The position numbers were made by a program, and so were the translations under genes. Positions 42,325 through 50,617 of a DNA stretch of 64,000 nucleotides are shown here, in pieces. The stretch lies in the NCBI RefSeq assembly GCF_000372465.1, contig NZ_AQUZ01000046.1, positions 1 through 64,000 on the forward strand. The letters run 5' to 3'. Within the stretch, counting starts at the first letter, position 1; the number at the start of each line of letters is the position of its first letter. Origin of the DNA: Kribbella catacumbae DSM 19601. Lineage in GTDB: Bacteria; Actinomycetota; Actinomycetes; Propionibacteriales; Kribbellaceae. The notes beneath the pieces were generated by a model. The model saw only the letters and a program-made list of their open reading frames with translations. It searched no databases and was not told where the DNA came from.

Positions 42325-42876
42325 TCAGGGGTTCTTGATTGCGGAGACCTCGATCTCCAGGGTGACCTTTTCGCTGACCAGGACGCCGCCGCCCTCGATG
42401 GCCGCGTTCCAGCTGACGCCGAAGTCCTTGCGGTTCAAGACCACCGCGCCCTCGAAGCCCAGCCGCTCGTTGCCGAACGGGTCGACCGCGCGGCCGGTGT
42501 ACTCGAAGTCGACGTCCACCGACTTCGTCACGCCGCGGATCGTCAGGTCACCCGTCACCGTGAAGTGGTCGTCGCCGGCCGGTGCGACCGAGGTGGAGAC
42601 GAAGGTGATCTCCGGGTGGTTGTCCATGTCGAGGAAGTCGTTGCTGCGCAGGTGGTCGTCGCGCTGCTTGTTGCGGGAGTCGATGCTCTTGGCCTGGATG
42701 GTCACCTGAGCCGTCGAGTTCTCCGGCTTCGCGCCGTCGACGTGGACCGAGCCCGCGAACTCGTCGAACCCGCCGCGCACCTTCGCGACCATCGCGTGCC
42801 GGGCGACGAACCCCATCCGGCTGTGCGAGGCGTCGATCGTGTAGTCACCGGTGAGTTCGGAGTAGTCAGTGGACAT
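42325..42876 (-). CDS. YceI-family lipocalin-like protein
   Basis: The 183-residue protein begins MSTDYSELTGDYTIDASHSRMGFVARHAMVAKVRGGFDEFAGSVHVDG, the YceI pattern, followed by HLRSNDFLDMDNHPEITFVSTS and VTGDLTIRGVTKSVDVDFEYTGRAVDPFGNERLGFEGA. The fold is a lipocalin-like barrel that binds polyisoprenoid-type lipids in known homologues. No signal peptide is present, so it is cytoplasmic. An AGAGGAATAGTTTAAGTTTG stretch upstream on the plus strand may be its promoter or operator region. Confidence 0.92.
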   Translation of the reverse strand: MSTDYSELTGDYTIDASHSRMGFVARHAMVAKVRGGFDEFAGSVHVDGAKPENSTAQVTIQAKSIDSRNKQRDDHLRSNDFLDMDNHPEITFVSTSVAPAGDDHFTVTGDLTIRGVTKSVDVDFEYTGRAVDPFGNERLGFEGAVVLNRKDFGVSWNAAIEGGGVLVSEKVTLEIEVSAIKNP

Positions 42877-43017
42877 ACAGCCTGCCTCCAGAGGAATAGT
42901 TTAAGTTTGCATCGTCAACCCTGGCAGGCTCAGGTTGATTCGTCCACCCCCAGCGACCGGTCTATACCGGATAATCAGGGGTGCGGCCGCAGACCCAGCG
43001 GCTGACGAGGAGGTCCC

Positions 43018-43417
43018 GTGAGTTCGTCCCGGTGGAAAGTCCACTTCCGTTCGGCACCCAGCGAGGTCTACCGAGCCATCAGTACCCCGCTGGGCCGGTC
43101 CCGCCTCTGGGCCGAATCGGCCAAAGAGACCAACGGGGTGATCCATTTCGTCCTGCCCGACGGCAAGACCGACGACGCCCCGATCGAGCAAGCCGTCCAG
43201 GACCAGCTGTACGCCGTCCGCCTGCTCGGCCATCGCGTCGCCTTCACTCTGACGCCCGACGAGAAGAACGGTACCGACCTCACCCTCACCCTCGAAGGCG
43301 GTAGCAGCGCCGCTTGGGTCTCGCTCCTGCTCCGCCTCAAGGGCCCACGTCGACTTCGGCGCCGATCTTCGCAACCACGACCCGGACCGCACCGCTGGGT
43401 ACGTCGACGGTTGCTAG
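43018..43417 (+). pseudogene. SRPBCC-family gene with a one-base frameshift
   Basis: From GTG 43018 (GAGGAGG upstream) the frame gives SSSRWKVHFRSAPSEVYRAISTPLGRSRLWAESA, then LTLEGGSSAAWVSLLLRLK. After CTCAAG at 43336-43341 it turns into an Arg-rich sequence unlike the family. Dropping one G of the GGG at 43341-43343 restores AHVDFGADLRNHDPDRTAGYVDGC and a stop at 43415-43417; this is the typical SRPBCC C-terminus in actinobacteria (VDFGVDLRNHDP). So a +1 insertion has broken the last ~25 codons. A sequencing error is possible. Without repair the product is a 146-residue protein ending at 43458. Confidence 0.72.
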
Positions 43418-43501
43418 AGGCAACTGGTTATTCGGGTTGCGGGCGCCGGCCGGCCTGAGGTTGGCTGGACGGGACCACGAAAGTAGACCCGGAGGACCAT
43501 C

Positions 43502-43990
43502 GTGCAACCGCTGACCGCGGACGAGATCAGACGCTCATTCGTGAACTCGTCCAAGAGTCTGGTGAAGGCGATGACGCTGCCGCGCGACTTCACCGAACTG
43601 CCGTGGGACAGCCTGGACTACCTCGGCTGGCGCGACCCGAAGGCACCGGCCCGCGGCTACCTCGTCGTACCGCGTGAGGTCGGCGTCACGGGGATCGCCG
43701 TCAACACGGCGGCAACGGGCAAACCGCGCCGGGGTACTGGGCTGTGCGACCTCTGCCATACGGCGCACCAGATCACCGAGGTCTCTCTGTTCGTCGCCCG
43801 CCGAGCGGGTTCAGCAGGCAAGGCGGGCAACACCGTGGGCACCTACATCTGCGCCGATCTCGCGTGCTCGCTGTACCTCCGCGGCCTCCGCGACCCCGAG
43901 GTGCCTCAAGGCGGAACCGTCGGCCCGGAGATCCGGACCGAACAGCTCGCCGAACGCCTGGACAGCTTCGTCACCCGCGTCCTGACCTGA
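43502..43990 (+). CDS. FBP-domain (FusB-like) zinc-finger protein
   Basis: The 162-residue protein begins at GTG 43502 (MQPLTADEIRRSFVNSSKSLVKAMTLPRDFTELPWDSLDYLGWRDPKAPARGYLV). It ends with a treble-clef-like zinc site, CDLCHTAHQITEVSLFVARR...TYICADLACSLYLRG, holding two Cys pairs. This matches FBP/FusB-type proteins, which bind elongation factor G and can rescue it from fusidic acid. Whether this one does so is inference. Its stop overlaps a strong terminator. Confidence 0.75.
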   Translation: MQPLTADEIRRSFVNSSKSLVKAMTLPRDFTELPWDSLDYLGWRDPKAPARGYLVVPREVGVTGIAVNTAATGKPRRGTGLCDLCHTAHQITEVSLFVARRAGSAGKAGNTVGTYICADLACSLYLRGLRDPEVPQGGTVGPEIRTEQLAERLDSFVTRVLT

Positions 43991-44012
43991 CGACGTCAGG
44001 CGTCAGGTCAGG
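43981..44012 (+). terminator. Intrinsic terminator after the FBP gene
   Basis: CCTGACCTGACG (43981-43992) pairs exactly with CGTCAGGTCAGG (44001-44012) around an 8-nt loop, followed by CGTCCTTTG. The stop codon of the FBP gene lies within the left arm. Confidence 0.8.
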
Positions 44013-44211
44013 CGTCCTTTGTGGCGTGCTGTAGCAGGCCGTCTCCGGCCCGTGACACCACCATCGAGCCGGCTCTTGTCAGCGGCCTGTCACGAGGGCT
44101 GCCCTGTCGCCGACCCAGAATCCGGACCGGCGCGCAGACTGCTGAAGGCGATTTCAGGGCACTAGGCTTAGTGGCAGCTGGTCAGGCAGGTCGTCACAGG
44201 GAGAGGGCGCG

Positions 44212-44475
44212 ATGTCGGAGTTCAGAATCACCCATGAGATTCACGAGGTTCACCCGGACATCCGCGAGAAGCTCACCGCCACCACGATCGAGGCGATCAA
44301 CGAGTCGAGCGCCCGGTCGGCCGAGGACGCGGCGCTCGTTCTGCGCCACAAGCTCGGCGAGATCGGCGTGAACATGAGCGAAGAAGCCTGCCTGTCCGCC
44401 ATCGAACGCCTCCGCTCAGGCAAAACCCTCCGCTTCGAAATCGAACGCGAAGACGACGAGCCCACTGAGGCCTAG
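44212..44475 (+). CDS. Small conserved acidic protein of unknown function
   Basis: The 87-residue protein starts at ATG 44212 with GGGAGAGGGCG before it. Its sequence, MSEFRITHEIHEVHPDIREKLTATTIEAINESS, is amphipathic helix-rich, and it ends in an acidic tail (EREDDEPTEA). No family is recognised. Coding is supported by a good ribosome site and codon position GC. Confidence 0.65.
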   Translation: MSEFRITHEIHEVHPDIREKLTATTIEAINESSARSAEDAALVLRHKLGEIGVNMSEEACLSAIERLRSGKTLRFEIEREDDEPTEA

Positions 44476-44550
44476 CCGCACAACCCACCGCGGGTCACCA
44501 GCAAGACTGGAGACGAAGCGCGAAGGTCACCACCGCGGCACGTCTGGGAG

Positions 44551-45069
44551 CTAGGCCCGGAGTTCGGCGGCGGTTAGCAGGGAGAGCAGCTGGAGGTTGT
44601 TGGCGGCTAGGGCTTCTGGGCCGCCTTGGTTGCGGTCGATGACGCAGAGGGCGTGCGAGATCTCCGCGCCGAGAGTACGCAACTCCTTCGTGGACAGGAC
44701 GATCTGCCCGCCACTGGTGACGACGTCCTCGACGACCAGCACCCGGCGCCCGGCGACCTCGGCGCCCTCCGCCAGCCGGCAGGTCCCGTACGACTTGGCT
44801 TCCTTGCGGACAAAGGCGCACGGCAACCCCGTACGCCGGCCAAGCGCCGTCACCACCGGAATGCCGCCCATCTCCAGCCCAGCAAGCACCTCGGTCCCAG
44901 CAGGCACCAACGGAACCATCGCCTCGGCGATCGCGTCCAGCAGGACCGGATCAGCCTCGAACCGATATTTGTCAAAGTATTCCGTCGTCGTGATCCCCGA
45001 CCGCAACCTGAACTCGCCGGTCAGATGCGACACCTGATGAATCCGCCGGCCCAGCTCCGCTTTGTCCAC
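44551..45069 (-). CDS. pyrE: Orotate phosphoribosyltransferase
   Basis: The 172-residue enzyme starts at GTG 45069. It has the PRPP-binding signature VLVVEDVVTSGGQIV and KEAKSYGTCRLAEGAEVAGRR. It makes orotidine-5'-phosphate from orotate and PRPP in pyrimidine synthesis. The N-terminus (FRLRSGITTTEYFDKYRFEADP) is that of the short PyrE class. It lies 22 nt after the exonuclease gene on the same strand. Confidence 0.93.
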   Translation of the reverse strand: MDKAELGRRIHQVSHLTGEFRLRSGITTTEYFDKYRFEADPVLLDAIAEAMVPLVPAGTEVLAGLEMGGIPVVTALGRRTGLPCAFVRKEAKSYGTCRLAEGAEVAGRRVLVVEDVVTSGGQIVLSTKELRTLGAEISHALCVIDRNQGGPEALAANNLQLLSLLTAAELRA

Positions 45070-45091
45070 GCCCGCACCCTACCCAGCCAAC

Positions 45092-46321
45092 TCACCCGGC
45101 CTTCCGCTGATCCGGCTGCACGAGCCGGACGAAGTCCTCCACAGCGATGATCGGTACGCCGAACTCCCGCGCCGCCCGCGCCTTCACCGAGAGGCTGTCC
45201 ACATCGGCCGCGACCACGAACGTGGTGTCCGGCCGAACCGCCTCCTGCGGCACGAACCCTGCCGACACCGCGCGATCCCACCACACCTCCCGCGGCTCCA
45301 CCATGTCCCCGGTGAACACCAAACTGCTCCCCACCGGAAACCCCTGCGCCCCAGGCCGAGCCGGTACGACATACCGCCCGCCGCTCGCTCGGAGCAAGGC
45401 ATCGTCGACATCCGCGACCCGCTGCCCGAGCATCACCGCGACCCGATCGAGGTCGTCGCGTTCGTCCGGGCTGACCGGCCCCTCGCTCCACAACGCGTCG
45501 GCGAGATCGGTGACGTAAACCTGGTGCAACTCGTCCACCTGCGATCGAGTCAGGCCGAGATCCGTCGCCACGTGGACGAGCTGATCCGCCCCGGCCTGGT
45601 TGATCTCCCGATCGGCCAGGATCATGTCGAGGACGGCGAGATACGAGTCGGCCTGCGGCGGCTCCGGCACCCGCGGCAACTGGTCGACCAGCCGGCTCAT
45701 CCAGCCATGCCGGCCGCCCGCATGCACGGGCCGCACAGTCGCCATGCCATCAGTACCTGGCAAGGCCGGCCACCGCAGGCGCCGTACCTCCTCATAAGCC
45801 CACTGCCACGGAGGAGGCGATGGAAAGGCCTGCCGATAGTGGCTGAAGAGCTGCGCCGTCGCTCGCGTATCGGCCAGCGCCGAATGCCAGCCCTCGAGCG
45901 AGATCCGGGCCGCCGAGCAACAAGCTCCCAGCGTCCGCTTGGCACCGGGATGGAGGTAGCCGGCCAGCGCCATCGTGCACATGGACCGCTCGGTGATCAA
46001 CGGCACCGTGAATCCCAGCCGGGCGAACTCAGCCCGCAGGAACCCCAGGTCGAACTCGACGTTGTGCCCGACCACCATCCGCCCCGCCAGCAACTCCCCC
46101 AGCCGGCCCGCGACATCCGCGAACTCCGGCGCCGCCAGCACGTCGGCGGTCAGAATCCCGTGGATGTGTTGCGGCCCGAGATCGCGCTGCGGATTCAGCA
46201 GCGTGACCCACTCCTGCTCGAATCGCCCCTGAGCATCGAGCAGGACGACGGCGACCTCGATCACCCGATGGCGATGACCGGGCCACAGACCGGTGGTCTC
46301 GGTGTCGATGACGGCATACAT
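45092..46321 (-). CDS. DnaQ-like 3'-5' exonuclease with C-terminal BRCT domain
   Basis: The 409-residue protein has the DEDDh exonuclease motifs: ExoI VIDTETTGLW, ExoII GHNVEFDLGFL, ExoIII HSALADTRATAQL (residues 4-165). A helical middle holds DMILADREINQAGADQLVHVATDLGLTRSQVDELHQ. A BRCT domain (~325-400) starts GSSLVFTGDMVEPREVWWDRAVSAGFVPQEAV. This is an actinobacterial repair or proofreading-type protein, probably acting on DNA ends. Confidence 0.88.
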   Translation of the reverse strand: MYAVIDTETTGLWPGHRHRVIEVAVVLLDAQGRFEQEWVTLLNPQRDLGPQHIHGILTADVLAAPEFADVAGRLGELLAGRMVVGHNVEFDLGFLRAEFARLGFTVPLITERSMCTMALAGYLHPGAKRTLGACCSAARISLEGWHSALADTRATAQLFSHYRQAFPSPPPWQWAYEEVRRLRWPALPGTDGMATVRPVHAGGRHGWMSRLVDQLPRVPEPPQADSYLAVLDMILADREINQAGADQLVHVATDLGLTRSQVDELHQVYVTDLADALWSEGPVSPDERDDLDRVAVMLGQRVADVDDALLRASGGRYVVPARPGAQGFPVGSSLVFTGDMVEPREVWWDRAVSAGFVPQEAVRPDTTFVVAADVDSLSVKARAAREFGVPIIAVEDFVRLVQPDQRKAG

Positions 46322-46496
46322 CCCCGGGCGCCTCCTTCAGCTCGAATCCGGTTACTACAAGCCAATCACGTGCCACCGACAGTTTCAGGATCGGCCGAGA
46401 TCAGATGTAACGAGCCACCTGATCTTGTCGATAGGCCGTATGGAAGCGCGGGGGGAAGCCGGAAGGCGCCGCGGCCAGGCAAACCGCGGGGGGACC

Positions 46497-47159
46497 ATGC
46501 AGCTCAGTATCGACACCAGCCTGTCCACGAGGCTGTTGCGGATCGTCGCGGATCCGCAGGCCCTCGACGATCTGCGCACCTACTTCCAGGACGGTCCGCC
46601 GAACACGGGCTACGCCGGCCGCTGGTTCGAGCAGATCGGCTCGGCCGAAGACCAGGACCACAACCGCAACCGACTCACCGCGGACGACATCGTCGCGCTG
46701 TCCTCACTCAGCATCCGGCTGCCCATCACGGTCTCCGCGCGTCTGCTCGGCCCGGACGCCGACGAGATCAGCGGTCTGCTGACCGAGATCCCCGCCGATG
46801 CCGATCTGTGGACCGTGCCGAGATCCGAGCTGAGCCCGAAGTCGGCGGCGTACCGGCTGTTCACCAAGTTCCGGGCGATGGCCTGGAACGGCGGTGAGCA
46901 CGGCACCGCGGGAGTCACCGCGAGCAAGTTGCTGGCGCGCAAACGGCCCCGGCTGATCCCGATCTACGACCAGCAGGTCAGCCAGCTGGTCGATCTGGGC
47001 AAGGGCGCAAGCTGGTGGATCTCGTTGCAGGAGGCACTGACCCTCGAGGTCCGCAGCCATCTCGATCGCGCCCACGAAGCCGCCGAGCTCGGCCCGATGA
47101 TCACCCCACTGCGCACCCTCGACGTCATCCTCTGGATGCGCGCCCGCCACGCCGCCTAG
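46497..47159 (+). CDS. DUF6308-like hypothetical protein
   Basis: The 220-residue protein from ATG 46497 (GGGGGGA before it) reads LRTYFQDGPPNTGYAGRWFEQIGSAEDQDHNRNRLTADDIVALSSLSIRLP and later GGEHGTAGVTASKLLARKRPRLIPIYDQQVSQLV, a pattern of DUF6308-type actinobacterial proteins. It has no membrane segment or catalytic motif I recognise. Confidence 0.75.
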   Translation: MQLSIDTSLSTRLLRIVADPQALDDLRTYFQDGPPNTGYAGRWFEQIGSAEDQDHNRNRLTADDIVALSSLSIRLPITVSARLLGPDADEISGLLTEIPADADLWTVPRSELSPKSAAYRLFTKFRAMAWNGGEHGTAGVTASKLLARKRPRLIPIYDQQVSQLVDLGKGASWWISLQEALTLEVRSHLDRAHEAAELGPMITPLRTLDVILWMRARHAA

Positions 47160-47209
47160 CGCTCACCCGCGAAGCAGCCCGTACGACCGCAGCGTCGGCG
47201 CAGCCCGTA

Positions 47210-47845
47210 CTACGCCGGCGGGATGTCCACTGCGATCTCCTCGCCCAGCGTCGCGCCGTCGATGAGGTCCAGGTCGTCACCACTCCAGAAGCGCCCCGGG
47301 TCGTACCAGTTCGGTCGCCGGCCAGCCGGGAGCAGCCCCATGTCCTCGTACGTCACGGCGACCACCTCCGCGCAGTACGCGCTCTCCAGCTTCAAGTCCC
47401 GTTCGCCCCGGCGGAACTGCGGGATCCGGCCGCGCAACCAGCGTGACGCCAGCCGCGCCGTCGACGGGAACGGCGTACCGTCCAGGCGCGCCACAGTACG
47501 CAGTACGGCGTCCTCTGTCTCCCGAGTCACCGGGTACTCGAGCTGCCGCAGCCACGCCCGCTGCCCGTACCGTCGCGACCAGGTGAGCACCGCATCGCGC
47601 AGATCATGCAGCTGTACTCCGCGCTGGTGGTTGCCGGTCCACACGTCAGGCAGAGAGCGGCCGAGTTCCGCGTGCCACATCAGCGGCGGCAGGTCCTCGA
47701 GCACGATCGCCATCCCGACGTGGTTGATCGGGCTGTTGGTGGTCAGCTGGATCGCGCGATCGGCGGCGCTCCCACCGCGAAACAGCCAAATGTCACCCGT
47801 TCGTGTCAGTTCCGTAGCGTCATCCAGTGAAATCCGTGTCTCCAC
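47210..47845 (-). CDS. YiiX/YebB-like NlpC/P60-fold cysteine hydrolase
   Basis: The 211-residue protein starts at GTG 47845. The permuted papain-like layout has an N-terminal His in NSPINHVGMAIV after GDIWLFRGGSAADRAIQL, and a later Cys in SAYCAEVVAVTYEDMGLL. It therefore resembles YiiX/YebB amidases or thioesterase-like LRAT relatives. No signal peptide. Substrate unknown. Confidence 0.7.
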   Translation of the reverse strand: METRISLDDATELTRTGDIWLFRGGSAADRAIQLTTNSPINHVGMAIVLEDLPPLMWHAELGRSLPDVWTGNHQRGVQLHDLRDAVLTWSRRYGQRAWLRQLEYPVTRETEDAVLRTVARLDGTPFPSTARLASRWLRGRIPQFRRGERDLKLESAYCAEVVAVTYEDMGLLPAGRRPNWYDPGRFWSGDDLDLIDGATLGEEIAVDIPPA

Positions 47846-47862
47846 GTCGCTAGATTAGTGAC

Positions 47863-48018
47863 ATGAAGGCATGGAAGGTCATAGGACTGGCTGGGATCGT
47901 CGGAGTCGCCGCCACGGGCGTCGTCATCGCACGGGGCGAGCGCAAGCGCCGTGCCTACACCCCGGAAGAGGTTCGCGACCGGATCAAGACCCGCGTCAAG
48001 GAAGCAGCCAACGCCTAA
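47863..48018 (+). CDS. Small single-pass membrane protein
   Basis: This 51-residue frame runs from ATG 47863 to TAA 48016. It reads KAWKVIGLAGIVGVAATGVVIARGE, one membrane helix, then a basic and charged tail (RKRRAYTPEEVRDRIKTRVKEAANA). The design matches small actinobacterial membrane proteins of unknown role. It is divergent from the hydrolase gene, and its stop overlaps the convergent phosphoesterase stop by 4 nt. Confidence 0.65.
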   Translation: MKAWKVIGLAGIVGVAATGVVIARGERKRRAYTPEEVRDRIKTRVKEAANA

Positions 48019-48506
48019 AGGTTGTGCAGGGCAACTTTTGTCAGGCGGCCTGACTCGATCACGGCCGTCTGGTAGGTGCAGTGCGGCTGACGTCGGCGAT
48101 CGGTGGGTGATCCCGGGTTGAGTAGTCGCAACCCGCGCGGCGATGTGGTGTCCCAGGGAATATGGCTGTGCCCGAAGACGAGCAGGTCGACGTCCGGATA
48201 GGCGCGTTCACAGCGCTCCTCGCGGCCTTTCGCCGTACCAGTCTCGTGGACGACCGCGACGGACAAGCCATCCAGCGTGACCCGTGCGACTTCGGGCAAC
48301 CTTGCCCTGAGCAACGGTCCGTCGTTGTTGCCCCAGCAGCCGATCAACCGGTTCGCGCGTTCGGTCAGCTCGTCGAGCAGCTCGACACTCACCCAGTCGC
48401 CGGCGTGGATCACCACATCTGCCTCGTCGACCGCCGCCCAGACAACAGCGGGCAACTTCTTCGCGCGGGCCGGCAGATGGGTGTCCGAGATCAGCAGCAA
48501 CCGCAT
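48015..48506 (-). CDS. YfcE-type metallophosphoesterase
   Basis: The 163-residue protein has the calcineurin-like metal motifs in order: LLISDTHLP, VIHAGDWVS, GNNDGPL, VVHETG and VFGHSHIPW. Length fits the MJ0936/YfcE group. It is probably a phosphodiesterase; substrate unknown. It lies directly after the cupin gene on the same strand. Confidence 0.9.
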   Translation of the reverse strand: MRLLLISDTHLPARAKKLPAVVWAAVDEADVVIHAGDWVSVELLDELTERANRLIGCWGNNDGPLLRARLPEVARVTLDGLSVAVVHETGTAKGREERCERAYPDVDLLVFGHSHIPWDTTSPRGLRLLNPGSPTDRRRQPHCTYQTAVIESGRLTKVALHNL

Positions 48507-48511
48507 GCCCG

Positions 48512-48868
48512 TTACTCTCCCACGACCTGCCGATCAGGCGTAGAGAACGCGATCACGAAGATCGCCTCGTCGGCGCCGACATTGCGGGCGTTGTGTACCA
48601 CGCCCGACGGGATGCTCACCGTGTCTCCGGGGCCCATCGCGAAGACCCGGTCGTCCAGCGAGTGCTCGATGCTGCCCTGCAGGACGTGCAGCACCTCGTC
48701 GCAGTTGGGGTGATGGTGGCGCGGATTCTGTTGCCCCGGGCGGATGTAGCAGCGCCCGATGGTCATCGTCGAGGAGTTGCCGAGCGCCCCGGACACCATC
48801 CACTCAAGCCGCCCCCACTCCTGCTCGTCGACGACCACCTCGTCGGCTTCGATCAGTTCAGGGTGCAT
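48512..48868 (-). CDS. Cupin-domain protein
   Basis: The 118-residue single-domain cupin has the metal-binding motifs GQQNPRHHHPNCDEVLHVLQGSIEH and GDTVSIPSGVVHNARN. ATG 48868 overlaps the end of the Gfo/Idh/MocA gene by 11 nt, so the genes are coupled. It may be a sugar-acid isomerase or dioxygenase-like accessory to that dehydrogenase. Confidence 0.85.
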   Translation of the reverse strand: MHPELIEADEVVVDEQEWGRLEWMVSGALGNSSTMTIGRCYIRPGQQNPRHHHPNCDEVLHVLQGSIEHSLDDRVFAMGPGDTVSIPSGVVHNARNVGADEAIFVIAFSTPDRQVVGE

Positions 48869-49931
48869 CGACGACCACTCCACTCGGTGTCTTCCGGTAC
48901 AGCTCGTACAACTCCACGATTCGCCGTACGTCGGCCAGCGTGCCCTTCGTCAGCGGCTCGTCCCGCAGCACGCTCTCGCAGAAGTGCAGCACCTCGGGCA
49001 CGTAGCCGAGCAGGAACAGGTTCTTGTTCGAGAGCTGCCCGAGCGAGAACTCCGGCTCCCAATGCAACGGCGCCATTGCGTCGTCGACCACGAAGGAACC
49101 GGTGCGGCCGTACGGAATGGTTGCCCCAGCGCGGTAATAGGTCAGCCGGGTACCGTTGTCGACGACAACGTTCGCGTCCTCGCCGACCACCTCGACCCGT
49201 TCGAGCGGGCTCGTCGCGGCCGATCCCGCGGTGAGATGCAACGTGCCGATCGCGCCCGACTCGAAGCGCAGGCTCGACACGCTCGCGCCGGTCCGCGGCT
49301 CCCACTCGTAACTCAGTCGATCGACGCGCCCCATCAGGTGCCCGAGGATCGCGGCCGGGTGGAAGAGGTGATCGAGGAACCCGATCATCCGCCAGTCGTC
49401 GCCCCGCTCGTCCGGCGGCGGCATCGCCTGCGGGTACCGGACCGAGATCGAGCTCGCCCGGCCGAACTCCGGCGTCTCGATGATCGCCTTCACCTTCTCG
49501 ATCGCCGGCGTGAAGATCTTCTTCAGCCCGGTCATCAGCTGCCGGCCGGTCCGCGCCGACACCTCGGCGAGCCGGTCGACCTGGGCGAGACTGGTCGCGG
49601 TCGGCTTCTCCATCCAGACATGCGCCCCGGCCCGCATGCACTCCTCGGCCAGTTGCGTCGCCTGGACCTGACCGTCCTCGGTGTACGAGGTCACGATGAA
49701 GACCGCGTCGGGCCGCTCCCGGGCCAGCATCTCGTGATGATCCCCGTACGCCGCCGCCGCCCCGAAGGTCCGCGCGTACTGCCGGGCGCGCTCGATCCGT
49801 ACGTCGCAAACCGCCAGCAACTCGACCGGCGCGTACTGGAACGCCGGATACACGTTGCGGTAGGAATGCTCGCCCGCGCCGATGAACGCGCACCGCAACC
49901 GTTCGGAGTACTCGAACTGGTAACTGATCAC
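48858..49931 (-). CDS. Gfo/Idh/MocA-family oxidoreductase
   Basis: The 357-residue NAD(P)-dependent dehydrogenase has the Rossmann start RLRCAFIGAGEHSYRNVYPAFQYAPVELLAVCDV and the family motif AGAHVWMEKPTATSLAQVDRLAEVS with the catalytic EKP lysine. It oxidises a sugar or inositol-like substrate. The start is uncertain. GTG 49931 could be leaderless, since a TTGTCG/CAATCT promoter-like pair with 17-nt spacing lies 7 nt upstream. TTG 49967 is in frame and has a GAGGTGG site. Confidence 0.85.
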   Translation of the reverse strand: MISYQFEYSERLRCAFIGAGEHSYRNVYPAFQYAPVELLAVCDVRIERARQYARTFGAAAAYGDHHEMLARERPDAVFIVTSYTEDGQVQATQLAEECMRAGAHVWMEKPTATSLAQVDRLAEVSARTGRQLMTGLKKIFTPAIEKVKAIIETPEFGRASSISVRYPQAMPPPDERGDDWRMIGFLDHLFHPAAILGHLMGRVDRLSYEWEPRTGASVSSLRFESGAIGTLHLTAGSAATSPLERVEVVGEDANVVVDNGTRLTYYRAGATIPYGRTGSFVVDDAMAPLHWEPEFSLGQLSNKNLFLLGYVPEVLHFCESVLRDEPLTKGTLADVRRIVELYELYRKTPSGVVVDAP

Positions 49932-50043
49932 CCGCGCTAGATTGGCCCGATCCAGCAGCGACGACAAGGGCCACCTCGGCCGAATTGGACTTGCTTTGAC
50001 GTACTCCGCAGATTTGAAGTACTCCGCGGCTCAGATCGCCCGC

Positions 50044-50617
50044 ATGCTCGTCGGCATTGGCTCCCGCTCCGGCCCGTTGTACCGGCGGCTCAGTCAGGGC
50101 CTGGCCGAGTTGATCGATCGCGGCGAGCTCCCGCCACTCGCGCAACTGCCACCCGAACGCGCTCTCGCCGAGGCGTTGACGCTCAGCCGCACGACCGTCG
50201 TAGCGGCGTACCGGGTGCTGGGCGACGACGGGCGGGTCGAGCGGCGTCGCGGCAGCGGTACGACGGTGAGCGCGACCCGGCGGCCGCTCGTGTCGAGTGG
50301 TGAGCTGGCGGGCGAGCAGGCGTCGGCTCAATTCCTCGACGGGCCGCTGGCCACCATCGACTTCGCCCATCCTCGATGGTGATCGCCGGGTGCGCCTGCC
50401 GCAGGGCAACGCGACCCACTTCAGCCAGGTCGCTCTCCGGTACGGCGTCGCGCTGCTGCCGGGGGCCGTCTTCGGCGGCAGCGACCAGTACACGCGCCTC
50501 CCTTACGCCGCGCCGACCGAGACGCTGACAGAAGGTGTCGAGCGGCTCGGCCGGGCATGGCAGGCATACGTCGAACGCGGCGTCAGCGATGCCGCCGTTA
50601 CTTCGGCAGCGACTTGA
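50044..50617 (+). pseudogene. MocR/PdxR-type regulator gene with the aminotransferase core deleted
   Basis: From 50044 the frame encodes a GntR winged helix (PLYRRLSQGLAELIDRGELPPLAQLPPERALAEALTLSRTTVVAAYRVLGDDGRVERRRGSGTTVS) and ends at a stop at 50382. In another frame from about 50380 to 50617 the C-terminus of the aminotransferase domain survives (RVRLPQGNATHFSQVALRYGVALLPGAVFGGSDQYTRLPYAAPTETLTEGVERLGRAW). The ~250 residues between, including the PLP lysine, are missing. So the gene is an internal-deletion remnant. It is divergent from the Gfo/Idh/MocA gene it may once have controlled. Confidence 0.75.
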
